This document shows, piece by piece, positions 47,681-58,054 of a stretch of DNA of 64,000 bases. The translations under genes and the position numbers were made by a program. The notes beneath the pieces were generated by a model. The model was not told where the DNA came from. It ran no database searches and worked only from the letters and a program-made list of their open reading frames with translations. This DNA is from Citrobacter braakii (GTDB taxonomy: Bacteria > Pseudomonadota > Gammaproteobacteria > Enterobacterales > Enterobacteriaceae): positions 248,001-312,000 of the forward strand of contig NZ_NAEW01000005.1 in NCBI RefSeq assembly GCF_002075345.1. Direction: 5' to 3'. Positions within the stretch are counted from its first letter, which is position 1; each line of letters starts with the position of its first letter.

Positions 47681-48031
47681 GCACAATAGGTGTCCGGTGA
47701 ATGGATTGCTGGGCACAATTTCTGGCAATCACATATCAACTACAACCGAATAGACATATTGAATCCAGGTGTTAGTATTCAATAGATAGCAGTTATGAGT
47801 ATGCGTGTTTCATTTCCGGCCAGGAACGCTGATGATGACAACATTACTACCCGATTTCACAGCATTTTCGTCATTCACTTCCTGCGCGGCGCAGGTTGCC
47901 TTAACGCCTGTCCGCTCTCTGGCCATGGTTTCTTATTCCTTCTCATCCCGGATGGAATCTCCCGCTGAATAGCTATTCAGTGGGCTTTGTGACACGCATC
48001 GTTTGATAACAGGGATTACGGCGGGTCGAAT
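47681..48031. other. 351-bp region between the iron dehydrogenase gene and yhiI
   Basis: It holds an inverted repeat TATTGAAT (47757-47764) / ATTCAATA (47777-47784), a possible small ORF (47832-47972) and a 16-bp perfect palindrome CTGAATAGCTATTCAG at 47965-47980. No clear intrinsic terminator with a T run was seen after the iron dehydrogenase gene. The yhiI promoter should be here. Confidence 0.5.
47832..47972 (+). CDS. Possible small protein (46 aa) upstream of yhiI
   Basis: ATGATG at 47832 follows CAGGAACGCTG, a fair ribosome binding site, and opens a 46-codon frame ending at TAG (47970-47972) inside the 16-bp palindrome. The product would be Ser/Thr/Ala-rich with no membrane segment or known motif. 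It could be a leader peptide controlling the yhiI-rbbA-yhhJ operon, or chance. Confidence 0.25.
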   Translation: MMTTLLPDFTAFSSFTSCAAQVALTPVRSLAMVSYSFSSRMESPAE

Positions 48032-49099
48032 ATGGATAAGTTTAAGCGTCATGTGATGTGGTGGGGGGCGGGCATCCTGGTCGTGGTGGCTGCGATAGCA
48101 TGGTGGATGCTCCGTCCTGCCGGAATACCGGAGGGGTTCGCAGCCAGCAACGGTAGAATTGAAGCCACCGAAGTGGATATTGCTACCAAGATTGCCGGGC
48201 GAATTGACACGATCCTTGTGTCGGAAGGGCAGTTCGTTCGTCAGGGCGAGGTGTTGGCGAAAATGGATACTCGCGTGCTGCAGGAGCAGCGGCTGGAAGC
48301 GATCGCGCAAATCAAAGAGGCCGAAAGCGCGGTGGCGGCGGCGCGAGCGCTGCTGGAACAGCGGCAAAGTGAAATGCGCGCCGCGCAGTCGGTAGTAAAA
48401 CAGCGCGAGGCGGAGCTGCAGTCGGTTTCTAAACGCCACGTGCGTTCCCGTTCGCTATCCCAGCGTGGGGCCGTGTCTGAGCAACAACTGGATGACGATC
48501 GGGCCGCGGCAGAAAGCGCACGTGCGGCGCTGGAATCCGCAAAGGCGCAGGTCTCAGCGGCAAAAGCCGCAATTGAAGCCGCTCGCACCAGCATCATTCA
48601 GGCGCAAACCCGCGTAGAAGCCGCGCAGGCCACCGAACGTCGTATTGCGGCTGATATTGATGACAGTGAGCTGAAAGCCCCGCGCGATGGTCGCGTGCAG
48701 TACCGCGTTGCTGAGCCGGGTGAGGTGCTTTCTGCGGGCGGGCGCGTCCTGAATATGGTCGATCTCAGCGATGTCTACATGACGTTCTTCTTGCCTACCG
48801 AACAGGCTGGCTTACTGAAGATTGGCGGCGAAGCGCGCCTGGTGCTGGATGCCGCACCGGATCTGCGTGTTCCGGCGACCATCAGCTTTGTGGCAAGCGT
48901 TGCGCAGTTCACACCGAAAACGGTCGAAACCAGCGATGAGCGGCTGAAGCTGATGTTCCGCGTTAAAGCGCGTATCCCGCCAGAGCTATTGCAGCAGCAT
49001 CTCGAGTACGTGAAAACCGGTCTGCCGGGCATGGCGTGGGTGCGTGTCGATGAAAATCGAGCCTGGCCTGACGACCTGATGGTGAGGTTGCCGCAATGA
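48032..49099 (+). CDS. yhiI: HlyD-family membrane fusion protein YhiI
   Basis: A 355-residue periplasmic adaptor anchored by one N-terminal membrane segment (about 8-28). The lipoyl-like half-motif [24 protein letters not shown] and the later [22 protein letters not shown] half flank a long coiled coil rich in Ala/Glu/Gln/Arg (about 75-205). With RbbA (ATPase/permease fusion) and YhhJ (permease) it would form a type I-like export or efflux ABC system. Length equals E. coli YhiI. It overlaps rbbA by ATGA. Confidence 0.93.
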   Translation: MDKFKRHVMWWGAGILVVVAAIAWWMLRPAGIPEGFAASNGRIEATEVDIATKIAGRIDTILVSEGQFVRQGEVLAKMDTRVLQEQRLEAIAQIKEAESAVAAARALLEQRQSEMRAAQSVVKQREAELQSVSKRHVRSRSLSQRGAVSEQQLDDDRAAAESARAALESAKAQVSAAKAAIEAARTSIIQAQTRVEAAQATERRIAADIDDSELKAPRDGRVQYRVAEPGEVLSAGGRVLNMVDLSDVYMTFFLPTEQAGLLKIGGEARLVLDAAPDLRVPATISFVASVAQFTPKTVETSDERLKLMFRVKARIPPELLQQHLEYVKTGLPGMAWVRVDENRAWPDDLMVRLPQ

Positions 49100-51843
49100 C
49101 GCATCTGGCGCTGGTTCCCGTTCCTCCCGTGGCGCACCTTGACGGCGTGAGTCAGCATTACGGGAAAACGGTAGCGCTGAACAATATCACGCTGGATATC
49201 CCCGCCCGCTGTATGGTGGGGCTGATTGGCCCGGATGGCGTCGGAAAATCAAGCCTGCTGTCGCTCATCTCCGGCGCGCGAGTCATTGAACACGGTAACG
49301 TGATGGTGCTGGGCGGCGATATGCGCGACCCGAAACATCGCCGGGATGTCTGCCCGCGCATTGCCTGGATGCCGCAGGGGTTGGGGAAAAACCTGTACCA
49401 CACGCTGTCGGTGTATGAGAACGTCGATTTCTTTGCCCGGCTGTTTGGCCATGACAAAGCGGAGCGCGAAGCGCGGATTACCGAGCTGCTGAACAGCACC
49501 GGACTGGCGCCGTTTCGCGATCGTCCGGCCGGGAAACTCTCGGGTGGGATGAAGCAAAAGCTGGGGCTGTGCTGCGCGTTGATCCATGACCCAGAACTGT
49601 TAATTCTCGATGAACCTACCACCGGGGTCGACCCGCTGTCCCGCGCCCAGTTCTGGGATCTGATTAACAGCATTCGCCAACGGCAGACCAACATGAGCGT
49701 GCTGGTTGCGACCGCCTACATGGAAGAAGCTGAGCGCTTTGACTGGCTGGTGGCGATGAACGCTGGGGAGGTGCTGGCCACCGGGGGCGCGCAGCAGCTA
49801 CGCGAAAAAACCAACTCCGACACGCTGGAGCAGGCGTTTATCGCGCTGTTACCCGAAGCCCAGCGCCAGGCGCATAAGCCAGTGGTGATCCCGCCGTATC
49901 ACGCTGAGCAGGAAGAGATTGCCATCGAGGCGAAAGATCTGACCATGCGCTTCGGCAAGTTCGTGGCCGTTGACCACGTTAACTTTCGTATTCCGCGCGG
50001 GGAAATCTTCGGTTTTCTCGGCTCCAACGGCTGCGGTAAATCCACCACCATGAAAATGCTCACCGGGCTGCTACCCGCAAGTGAAGGTGAGGCGTGGCTG
50101 TTTGGGCAAGCGGTTGACCCGAAGAATATCGATACCCGTCGCCGGGTAGGCTATATGTCGCAGGCGTTTTCGCTCTACAGCGAGCTGACCGTACGGCAAA
50201 ACCTCGAGCTACACGCGCGGTTGTTCCATATCCCCGAAGCAGAAATCCCGGGGCGGGTACAAGAAATGAGTGAGCGCTTTTCGCTGACCGATGTCGAAGA
50301 CGCGTTGCCTGGCGCGCTGCCGTTGGGGATCCGTCAACGCCTGTCGCTGGCGGTGGCGGTGATCCATCGCCCGGAGATGCTCATTCTCGATGAACCAACC
50401 TCCGGGGTCGATCCGGTGGCGAGAGACATGTTCTGGCAACTGATGGTCGATCTGTCGCGTCAGGATAAAGTGACCATTTTTATCTCCACCCATTTTATGA
50501 ACGAAGCGGAGCGCTGCGACCGCATGTCGCTGATGCACGCCGGAAAAGTCCTGGCCAGCGGTACGCCGCAGGAGCTGGTGAAACAGCGTGGTGCCGCCAG
50601 TCTGGAAGAGGCGTTTATCTCCTGGTTACAGGAAGCGGCAGGTCCGGCGCCGGAGGCTCAGTTACCGCCAGCCAATGTCCCGGCAGTGCATGAAAACAGT
50701 CAGCCGCCGCGCCAGGGATTTAGCCTGCGGCGCTTGTTCAGCTACAGCCGCCGCGAAGCGCTGGAGCTGCGACGTGACCCGGTACGTTCAACGCTGGCGC
50801 TGATGGGCACGGTGATCCTGATGCTGATCATGGGCTACGGCATCAGCATGGATGTGGAAAACCTGCGTTTTTCGGTGCTCGATCGTGACCAGACAGTCAG
50901 CAGCCAGGCGTGGACGCTGAATCTGGCGGGATCGCGCTATTTTATCGAGCAGCCGCCGCTCACCAGTTATGACGAGCTGGACAAACGGATGCGCTCGGGC
51001 GAAGTCGCGGTAGCCATAGAGATCCCGCCAAATTTTGGCCGCGATATCGCGCGTGGAACGCCGGTGAAGATTGGCGTCTGGGTCGATGGCGCAATGCCGA
51101 GCCGTGCGGAAACGGTCAGAGGCTACGTGCAGGCGATGCACCAGACCTGGCTGCAGGATGTGATGGCGCGTCAGCCAAATACCAGCGGGCAAAACGGATT
51201 GATGACCATTGAAACTCGCTATCGTTACAACCCGGATGTGAAAAGCCTGCCAGCGATTGTTCCGGCGGTGATCCCGCTGCTATTGATGATGATCCCCTCC
51301 ATGCTCAGCGCTCTGAGCGTGGTGCGTGAGAAAGAGCTGGGGTCGATTATCAACCTGTACGTGACGCCCACTACCCGCAGCGAGTTTTTACTCGGCAAAC
51401 AGTTGCCTTACATCGTGCTGGGCATGCTGAACTTCCTGCTGCTGTGCGCGCTGTCGGTGTTTGTATTCGGCGTCCCGCATAAGGGGAGTTTTGTGACCCT
51501 GACGCTGGCCGCGCTGCTGTACGTCACCATTGCCACCGGGCTGGGATTGTTAATCTCCACGTTTATGAAAAGTCAGATCGCCGCCATTTTTGGTACGGCG
51601 ATTATTACGCTGATCCCGGCGACGCAGTTTTCCGGGATGATCGACCCGGTCGCCTCGCTGGAAGGGCCGGGACGGTGGATTGGCGAAATTTACCCGACCA
51701 GCCATTTTCTGACCATCGCGCGCGGGACGTTCTCTAAAGCGCTGGATCTGACCGATCTCTGGCCGCTGTTTATTCCGCTGGCGGTAGCCATTCCAGTGGT
51801 CATTGGTCTGAGCGTATTGCTGCTGAAAAAACAGGAGGGGTGA
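49096..51843 (+). CDS. rbbA: RbbA, fused dual-ATPase ABC transporter/ribosome-associated protein
   Basis: A 915-residue protein with two ABC ATPase domains followed by a permease. Walker A motifs are GPDGVGKSS (45-53) and GSNGCGKST (about 309-317); Walker B motifs are [13 protein letters not shown] and [13 protein letters not shown]. The first signature is LSGGMKQ; the second is altered to [10 protein letters not shown]. From about residue 545 an ABC-2 type membrane domain follows. In E. coli RbbA is reported to bind ribosomes and stimulate ATPase-dependent release steps, although the operon structure points to export. It lies between yhiI and yhhJ in one operon. Confidence 0.93.
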   Translation: MTHLALVPVPPVAHLDGVSQHYGKTVALNNITLDIPARCMVGLIGPDGVGKSSLLSLISGARVIEHGNVMVLGGDMRDPKHRRDVCPRIAWMPQGLGKNLYHTLSVYENVDFFARLFGHDKAEREARITELLNSTGLAPFRDRPAGKLSGGMKQKLGLCCALIHDPELLILDEPTTGVDPLSRAQFWDLINSIRQRQTNMSVLVATAYMEEAERFDWLVAMNAGEVLATGGAQQLREKTNSDTLEQAFIALLPEAQRQAHKPVVIPPYHAEQEEIAIEAKDLTMRFGKFVAVDHVNFRIPRGEIFGFLGSNGCGKSTTMKMLTGLLPASEGEAWLFGQAVDPKNIDTRRRVGYMSQAFSLYSELTVRQNLELHARLFHIPEAEIPGRVQEMSERFSLTDVEDALPGALPLGIRQRLSLAVAVIHRPEMLILDEPTSGVDPVARDMFWQLMVDLSRQDKVTIFISTHFMNEAERCDRMSLMHAGKVLASGTPQELVKQRGAASLEEAFISWLQEAAGPAPEAQLPPANVPAVHENSQPPRQGFSLRRLFSYSRREALELRRDPVRSTLALMGTVILMLIMGYGISMDVENLRFSVLDRDQTVSSQAWTLNLAGSRYFIEQPPLTSYDELDKRMRSGEVAVAIEIPPNFGRDIARGTPVKIGVWVDGAMPSRAETVRGYVQAMHQTWLQDVMARQPNTSGQNGLMTIETRYRYNPDVKSLPAIVPAVIPLLLMMIPSMLSALSVVREKELGSIINLYVTPTTRSEFLLGKQLPYIVLGMLNFLLLCALSVFVFGVPHKGSFVTLTLAALLYVTIATGLGLLISTFMKSQIAAIFGTAIITLIPATQFSGMIDPVASLEGPGRWIGEIYPTSHFLTIARGTFSKALDLTDLWPLFIPLAVAIPVVIGLSVLLLKKQEG

Positions 51844-52967
51844 TGCGCCGATTACGGAATATTTATAACCTCGGCATCAAAGAGTTACGCAGCCTGCTGG
51901 GTGACAAAGCGATGCTGACGCTGATCGTCTTCGCCTTCACGGTCTCGGTTTACTCTTCTGCGACCGTTCTGCCAGGGTCGCTGCACCTGGCGCCGATTGC
52001 CATTGCCGATATGGACCAGTCGCAGTTGTCGAATCGCATTGTGAACAGTTTTTATCGTCCGTGGTTTTTACCACCGGAGATGATTACCGCCGATGAGATG
52101 GATGCCGGGCTGGATGCCGGGCGCTATACCTTCGCTGTGAACATTCCGCCTGATTTTCAGCGCGATGTACTGGCTGGGCGGCAGCCGGATATTCAGGTTA
52201 ACGTCGATGCCACGCGAATGAGCCAGGCCTTTACCGGCAACAGCTATATCCAGAATATCATCAGTGGCGAGGTGAACAGCTTTGTGTCGCGTTACCGCGA
52301 TAACAGCGAGCTGCCAGTGGCGCTGGAAATGCGTATGCGCTTTAACCCTAATCTGGAACCCGCCCGCTTTGGCGCGGTGATGGCGATTATCAACAACATC
52401 ACCATGCTGGCGATTGTGCTTACCGGGTCGGCGCTGATTCGCGAGCGTGAACATGGGACCATTGAGCACCTGCTGGTGATGCCGGTGACGCCATTTGAAA
52501 TCATGATGGCAAAAATCTGGTCGATGGGGCTGGTGGTGCTGGTGGTTTCCGGTCTGTCGTTGATGCTGATGGTAAAAGGTGTGCTTGGCGTACCGATTGA
52601 AGGCTCGATACCGCTGTTTATGCTGGGAGTGGCGCTGAGCCTGTTCGCCACCACGTCAATCGGCATTTTTATGGGCACGCTGGCGCGCTCCATGCCACAA
52701 CTGGGGCTGCTGATGATTCTGGTACTGCTGCCGTTACAGATGCTCTCCGGCGGCTCTACACCGCGTGAAAGCATGCCGCAGGCGGTGCAGGATATTATGC
52801 TGACGATGCCGACTACCCATTTTGTTAGCCTTGCGCAGGCGATTCTTTACCGCGGCGCAGGATTTAATATTGTCTGGCCGCAGTTCCTGACGCTGCTGGC
52901 GATTGGCAGTACGTTCTTCGTGATAGCGCTGCTGCGTTTCAGAAAGACGATTGGCACGATGGCGTAA
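51843..52967 (+). CDS. yhhJ: ABC-2 type transporter permease YhhJ
   Basis: A 374-residue permease with an N-terminal membrane segment, a large external domain (about 40-170) and five to six further segments in the C-terminal half (for example MAIINNITMLAIVLTGSALIRERE and MLSGGSTPRESMP). It completes the YhiI-RbbA-YhhJ system. The ATG at 51843 overlaps the last base of the rbbA TGA (TGATG) behind AGGAGGGG; a GTG at 51840 is less likely. A REP-type repeat follows. Confidence 0.92.
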   Translation: MRRLRNIYNLGIKELRSLLGDKAMLTLIVFAFTVSVYSSATVLPGSLHLAPIAIADMDQSQLSNRIVNSFYRPWFLPPEMITADEMDAGLDAGRYTFAVNIPPDFQRDVLAGRQPDIQVNVDATRMSQAFTGNSYIQNIISGEVNSFVSRYRDNSELPVALEMRMRFNPNLEPARFGAVMAIINNITMLAIVLTGSALIREREHGTIEHLLVMPVTPFEIMMAKIWSMGLVVLVVSGLSLMLMVKGVLGVPIEGSIPLFMLGVALSLFATTSIGIFMGTLARSMPQLGLLMILVLLPLQMLSGGSTPRESMPQAVQDIMLTMPTTHFVSLAQAILYRGAGFNIVWPQFLTLLAIGSTFFVIALLRFRKTIGTMA

Positions 52968-53000
52968 ATATTATTGCCGGAAGGCGGCTGCGCCTTACCT

Positions 53001-53028
53001 GGCCTACAAACGGGAATGAATGTAGGCC
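53001..53028. repeat. REP-type inverted repeat between yhhJ and nikR
   Basis: GGCCTACA (53001-53008) is the exact reverse complement of TGTAGGCC (53021-53028). It is preceded by another REP-like segment (GCCGGAAGGCGGCTGCGCCTT, beginning near 52976). It lies between convergent genes. Confidence 0.7.
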
Positions 53029-53046
53029 GGGCAACAAAACAAGCAA

Positions 53047-53454
<408 letters not shown>

Positions 53455-53539
53455 TTAACCTTTCATGTGGCGCGTGGGCGCACAGGGAGTAAGGGGAATA
53501 GCGTATTTTGTAACACACGTCCGGCATCCGGGGAAAAGG

Positions 53540-54400
53540 TTAATGCTCTCGCAATAAACGCAGCAGGGTTCTTACCTGTTCATCCAGCGGCGCGAGCGTG
53601 TCTTTGACGATCAGATGCAGCGGGGTGGCACGGCGAGCGCCATGGCTTAACGGCAGCGGTCGTAATAACCCCTGCTCAAGCTGCTGCTGAATTCGCTCCT
53701 CAGGCAACCAGCCGTAACCGACCTGATACATCACCGCCTCAATCGCGGCATCAATGGTCGAGAAGGTCCAGGCATCGCGCACCGCTTGCTGCGGGTTGTC
53801 GCGATCGGCAATGCGAATCAGCGGCCACGCGCGTAACGCGTCTTCATCCAGCGGCGCATCCAGCATGCAGAGCGGGTGATCGCGGTGGGCAACGGCCACG
53901 AAGTCAATATTCATCAGCCATTCGCCGCGTCCGGTGATATCCTGGCGTCGGGTCAGGACCATCACGTCCGCATCGGCATGCGCCGCCAGTCGATCGTCAG
54001 CATTCTCCAGCACTTCGGTCAAACGTACCTGCGTCTGCGGCCACGCCTGCTGAAACTGCTTGAGGATCGCGAACAGGCGTTTGCGTGGGAAGATGCTATC
54101 TACCATGAAATCCAGCCGCGTTCGCGTGCCGTTTTGCAACGTTGCTGCCCGGGTTTCCACCCATAAAAAGGCCTTCAGTAACGGTTTGACCTGGCCCAAC
54201 AGTAGCTCTCCCGCAGGGGTTAATACCGCCCTGCGACCTTCCGGCGTCAGCAGCGTCACGCCAAGCCGCTCCTGCAGTAGCGCCAGATTGTAGCTCACCG
54301 AAGACTGGCTACGGTTGGTCTCTTCCGCAGCTTTAGCAAAGCTGCCCAGCTCCACGACTTTCTCCAGTAAGGCCCATTGCTCCAGCGTTGTCTTGTGCAT
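53540..54400 (-). CDS. LysR-family regulator divergent from padC
   Basis: A 286-residue LysR regulator with the N-terminal helix-turn-helix GSFAKAAEETNRSQSSVSYNLALLQERLGV (about residues 18-47 region) and a substrate-binding-like effector domain. It is transcribed away from the phenolic acid decarboxylase gene, and a 15-bp dyad lies between them. LysR proteins usually control the divergent gene, so it is probably the phenolic-acid-responsive activator of padC (inference). It is not one of the E. coli K-12 genes of this region. Confidence 0.88.
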   Translation of the reverse strand: MHKTTLEQWALLEKVVELGSFAKAAEETNRSQSSVSYNLALLQERLGVTLLTPEGRRAVLTPAGELLLGQVKPLLKAFLWVETRAATLQNGTRTRLDFMVDSIFPRKRLFAILKQFQQAWPQTQVRLTEVLENADDRLAAHADADVMVLTRRQDITGRGEWLMNIDFVAVAHRDHPLCMLDAPLDEDALRAWPLIRIADRDNPQQAVRDAWTFSTIDAAIEAVMYQVGYGWLPEERIQQQLEQGLLRPLPLSHGARRATPLHLIVKDTLAPLDEQVRTLLRLLREH

Positions 54401-54409
54401 AACTCATCT

Positions 54410-54458
54410 AAAAATTGAATGAATATGATGTAAACATAGCGTTATTCATCCAATTTTT
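54410..54458. promoter_or_regulatory. LysR-type operator in the padC control region
   Basis: AAAAATTGAATGAAT (54410-54424) and ATTCATCCAATTTTT (54444-54458) are inverted repeats matching at 14 of 15 positions, 19 bp apart, and lie between the divergent LysR and padC genes. The size and position suit paired binding sites for a LysR tetramer. Confidence 0.7.
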
Positions 54459-54499
54459 GAAGCGTTAAGATCCTCGCATCAAGTAAGAGGAGAACGAAT

Positions 54500-55006
54500 A
54501 TGAGCACTTTTGATAAACATGATTTGAGTGGCTTTGTCGGCAAACATCTGGTCTATACCTACGATAATGGCTGGAATTACGAGATCTACGTGAAAAACGA
54601 CACCACTCTGGATTACCGTATTCACAGCGGCATTGTGGGGAATCGTTGGGTGAAGGATCAGCGGGCGTACATTGTGCGGGTTGGCGAGAGTGTTTATAAA
54701 ATTTCATGGACCGAACCGACCGGGACCGACGTCAGCCTGATCGTAAATCTGGGCGACAAACTCTTTCACGGCACCATCTTTTTCCCACGCTGGGTGATTA
54801 ACAATCCGCAAAAAACGGTCTGTTTCCAGAATGACCATATTCCGCTGATGATGTCATATCGCGATGCGGGTCCGGCATATCCAACTGAGGTGATTGACGA
54901 GTTTGCGACCATCACCTTCGTGCGTGACTGTGGGGCGAATAATGACAGCGTTATTGCCTGTGCGGCCAATGAATTGCCGGAAAATTTCCCGGAAAATTTA
55001 CGCTAA
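54500..55006 (+). CDS. padC: Phenolic acid decarboxylase
   Basis: A 168-residue cofactor-free decarboxylase (PAD family, lipocalin-like barrel) that converts p-coumaric, ferulic and caffeic acids to the vinylphenols. Residues corresponding to the known active site of Bacillus PAD (Tyr11, Tyr13, Arg41, Glu64) occur with a constant offset of 8 as Tyr19, Tyr21, Arg49 and Glu72, in VYTYDNGW, NRW and WTEPTG. The ATG follows AGAGGAG. Expression is probably controlled by the divergent LysR protein. Its stop overlaps the acpT stop by 9 bp in convergent orientation. Confidence 0.92.
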   Translation: MSTFDKHDLSGFVGKHLVYTYDNGWNYEIYVKNDTTLDYRIHSGIVGNRWVKDQRAYIVRVGESVYKISWTEPTGTDVSLIVNLGDKLFHGTIFFPRWVINNPQKTVCFQNDHIPLMMSYRDAGPAYPTEVIDEFATITFVRDCGANNDSVIACAANELPENFPENLR

Positions 55007-55588
55007 GTCTTCCAGACGCTGCACGGCGTCGGCGGTCAGGGTAAACGGCGTGGGGGTACACACCGCCAGGCTCAGGGTATCGAGCTGGCACTGGCTGACT
55101 GAGAGTGAGGAGGTTAGCGCGGTGCTGTCGACGCTGACAATTTGCCAGGCGCTGCCGCCACGCTGTTTCACGATAGCTTCTTTACGCGTCCAGATGCGCC
55201 AGAACGCCGCCAGCTGTTGCTCCGGGCGTTCGGCCTCAACTTCGGCATGTTCCCTGAGACTGAACACCGTATTTGCCAGCGTCTGCCAGTTATCGCGCGG
55301 GCGAACGACTTCAATATCACAGCCGACTTCCCCTTCGTCGCTGAGCAGCAGGGCAATATCATCACCGCTGTGGCTGAGATTGAACCACAGCGGTGTGTCA
55401 GCGGAAAAGGCCGGTTTTCCTTGCTCGCTGTAGACGATGTCCGGTAATGGCGAAAGAGTATGGGAAAGCAGCACGCGACCTGCCAGCCAGCGCGCACGAT
55501 GAGCGCCTTGCGGGGCCTGCTCACGCAAGGCGGCAGGCAGTGTGCCAGCGCTTAAAACAGAAACTTTCCCAAGAACGATCCGGTACAT
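54998..55588 (-). CDS. acpT: 4'-phosphopantetheinyl transferase AcpT
   Basis: A 196-residue Sfp/AcpS-superfamily enzyme that transfers phosphopantetheine from CoA to carrier proteins. The NLSHSGD segment (P1a), GCDIEVVRPR (P1) and FWRIWTRKEAIVK (the W-x3-KEA motif) are intact, providing the Mg2+-binding Asp and Glu. Length matches E. coli AcpT. In E. coli nikA lies beyond it; here padC takes that side. Confidence 0.93.
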   Translation of the reverse strand: MYRIVLGKVSVLSAGTLPAALREQAPQGAHRARWLAGRVLLSHTLSPLPDIVYSEQGKPAFSADTPLWFNLSHSGDDIALLLSDEGEVGCDIEVVRPRDNWQTLANTVFSLREHAEVEAERPEQQLAAFWRIWTRKEAIVKQRGGSAWQIVSVDSTALTSSLSVSQCQLDTLSLAVCTPTPFTLTADAVQRLEDLA

Positions 55589-55650
55589 ATCAGGGCTAAC
55601 CTTTAGTAATAATGGGGTTGTTTACCATTCTATACATGCTGTTTGCAAGT

Positions 55651-56700
55651 TTATCCAGGTAATCGGGTTTTGGGCCTGCCGGGTCCCAGCAAAATTGCCA
55701 GTTTGCTACCGCCTGTGGTGGTTTCCATCCAGATTTTACACACGCTGGTTAACGGCACGGAGAGCAGCATACCTACCGGACCAAGCAGCCATCCCCACAC
55801 CAACAGAGAGAGAAAGACGATTAGCGTCGATAATCCCAGCCGGTGCCCCATCATGCGGGGCTCGAGGATGTTGCCAATTACCATATGCACCACCAGAAAC
55901 AGCGCCCCAACCAGCACACATTCGTAAACGCCGTTGAACAGCAGTGCCTGGATCATGGGTGGAACGGCGGAAATGACCGAGCCAATGTTGGGCACGTAGT
56001 TTAGCAGGAATGCCAGCACACCCCACATCAGAGCAAACTGAATACCCATTAGCGCCAGCCCCAGCCAGACGATGGCTCCGGTCCATAAGCTGAGCAACGT
56101 TTTCAGCGCCAGATAGTGAGAAACACCTTTCAGTGCCCGATGCAGCCCCGCAATATGGATTTGTGGGTTGTTCAGCGCAAAGCGCAGCTTATAGGGGACA
56201 TGACGCACCTCAAACAACATAAAGACCACCGTCATCACCAGCAGAACGACGCTGGCCATGGCACCGGAAAGACTTGTCATCAGCGTGGTTGTGAAGGTCA
56301 TCAGCTTGTCGGAGTCCATACGTTGCAGCATGCGCTCCGGGGACATATGCAGATTCAGAAAAGGCACCATCTCTTGCAGATACAGAACCTTGCGCGTCAG
56401 CTCCTTGTTGTATTTTGGCAGCATGGCCATGAATTCAGTGATGGACGATGCCAGAACGCCGATTAACGCCGTAAGAACGATCAGCATCACCACCACGACT
56501 AACGTTATCGCGACTGGCCGACGTACACCCCGGCGAATAAACCAGGTGACCAGCGGATTCAATACAATGGCAAAAAAAAGGGCCAGCAGAAGCTGTACGA
56601 TGATATCCGCCGCGGCATGAATACCCGCGAGGATCACCACCAGAGCGGCCAGTTTGAGCAGAATGTGCAAACCCGTTTTATCGGGCTGGGCGGTTGTCAT
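55651..56700 (-). CDS. yhhT: AI-2E/PerM-family membrane protein YhhT
   Basis: A 349-residue membrane protein of the PerM/TqsA (AI-2E transporter) family with about seven to eight hydrophobic segments and the family motif LLNYVPNIGSVISAVPPMI. Proposed roles include autoinducer or ion transport; E. coli YhhT is uncharacterised. The start at 56700 (MTTAQPDK), behind AGGAAGA, gives the E. coli length; the open frame reaches 56835 but would overlap the divergent yhhS start. Confidence 0.92.
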   Translation of the reverse strand: MTTAQPDKTGLHILLKLAALVVILAGIHAAADIIVQLLLALFFAIVLNPLVTWFIRRGVRRPVAITLVVVVMLIVLTALIGVLASSITEFMAMLPKYNKELTRKVLYLQEMVPFLNLHMSPERMLQRMDSDKLMTFTTTLMTSLSGAMASVVLLVMTVVFMLFEVRHVPYKLRFALNNPQIHIAGLHRALKGVSHYLALKTLLSLWTGAIVWLGLALMGIQFALMWGVLAFLLNYVPNIGSVISAVPPMIQALLFNGVYECVLVGALFLVVHMVIGNILEPRMMGHRLGLSTLIVFLSLLVWGWLLGPVGMLLSVPLTSVCKIWMETTTGGSKLAILLGPGRPKTRLPG

Positions 56701-56833
56701 GTCGTCTTCCTGTTTGCGTTTTTGCATTAAGTGTAGCGGCTGGCTTGCGACTGATATTCCTAAACTGACTACTGATTTCTGCCCGGCAACATGGTAGAAA
56801 TGAAACACTGTTGTGAAAACGTGGTGATCCTCC

Positions 56834-58051
56834 ATGCCCGAACCCGTCGCTGAACCGACGCTTAGCGGTTTACGCCTTAATCTGCGTATTGTCTCTGTGG
56901 TGATGTTTAACTTCGCCAGCTACCTGACCATTGGTCTGCCGCTCGCTGTATTGCCAGGCTATGTCCATGATGTGATGGGATTTAGCGCTTTTTGGGCAGG
57001 GCTGGTCATCAGCCTGCAATATTTCGCTACGCTGCTGAGCCGTCCACATGCAGGTCGCTATGCCGACCTGCTGGGGCCAAAGAAGATTGTGGTATTCGGA
57101 CTGTGTGGCTGTTTTTTAAGTGGTCTGGGCTACTTCCTGGCGGGCTTCACGAATGGCTGGCCGCTGGCCAGCCTGCTGCTGTTATGTCTGGGGCGCGTGA
57201 TTCTAGGGATCGGGCAAAGCTTTGCCGGGACTGGCTCTACGCTGTGGGGGGTTGGGGTCGTTGGTTCAATGCACATCGGACGGGTGATTTCGTGGAACGG
57301 CATCGTGACCTATGGCGCGATGGCGATAGGCGCTCCGCTGGGCGTTCTGTTTTATGCCTGGGGTGGCTTACAGGGATTGGCGCTGACCGTGATGGGCGTG
57401 GCGCTGTTGGCAATACTGCTGGCGCTCCCTCGTCCGGCGGTGAAGGCCAGCAAAGGCAAACCGTTACCGTTTCGCGCGGTGCTTGGGCGTGTCTGGTTGT
57501 ACGGCATGGCGCTGGCCCTGGCCTCAGCCGGATTTGGCGTGATCGCCACTTTCATTACCCTGTTTTATGATGCCAAAGGCTGGGACGGAGCCGCTTTCGC
57601 GCTGACGCTTTTTAGCTGCACGTTTGTGGGGACCCGCTTGTTGTTCCCAAATGGTATCAACCGTTTAGGTGGACTAAATGTGGCGATGATCTGCTTTAGC
57701 GTCGAGATTATTGGGCTGCTGCTGGTCGGGATGGCTTCAATGCCGTGGATGGCGAAAAGCGGCGTCCTGCTGGCCGGTGCAGGGTTCTCGCTGGTGTTCC
57801 CGGCGCTGGGCGTGGTGGCGGTAAAAGCCGTCCCGCAGCAAAATCAGGGCGCTGCGCTGGCGACGTATACGGTGTTTATGGATTTATCACTGGGAGTTAC
57901 GGGGCCGCTGGCCGGGCTGGTCATGACGTGGGCGGGCGTGCCGGTTATCTATCTGGCGGCGGCAGGGCTGGTGGCGGTGGCGTTATTGCTGACCTGGCGA
58001 TTAAAAAAACGGCCTCAGGTGGTGTCACCGGAGGCCGAGTCATCGTCTTAA
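56834..58051 (+). CDS. yhhS: MFS transporter YhhS
   Basis: A 405-residue MFS protein with 12 predicted hydrophobic segments. Motif A-like sequence GRYADLLGPKKIV follows segment two, and RVILGIGQSFAGTGSTLWGVG is in segment four. Length equals E. coli YhhS, reported to be an arabinose-type exporter in overexpression studies. Its stop lies 3 bp from that of convergent dcrB. Confidence 0.93.
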   Translation: MPEPVAEPTLSGLRLNLRIVSVVMFNFASYLTIGLPLAVLPGYVHDVMGFSAFWAGLVISLQYFATLLSRPHAGRYADLLGPKKIVVFGLCGCFLSGLGYFLAGFTNGWPLASLLLLCLGRVILGIGQSFAGTGSTLWGVGVVGSMHIGRVISWNGIVTYGAMAIGAPLGVLFYAWGGLQGLALTVMGVALLAILLALPRPAVKASKGKPLPFRAVLGRVWLYGMALALASAGFGVIATFITLFYDAKGWDGAAFALTLFSCTFVGTRLLFPNGINRLGGLNVAMICFSVEIIGLLLVGMASMPWMAKSGVLLAGAGFSLVFPALGVVAVKAVPQQNQGAALATYTVFMDLSLGVTGPLAGLVMTWAGVPVIYLAAAGLVAVALLLTWRLKKRPQVVSPEAESSS

Positions 58052-58054
58052 CCG

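Noticed and set aside
48316-48630. Ala/Glu/Arg-rich repetitive stretch in yhiI as a DNA repeat
   Set aside because: It encodes the coiled coil normal for HlyD-family proteins; no exact nucleotide repeat unit is present.
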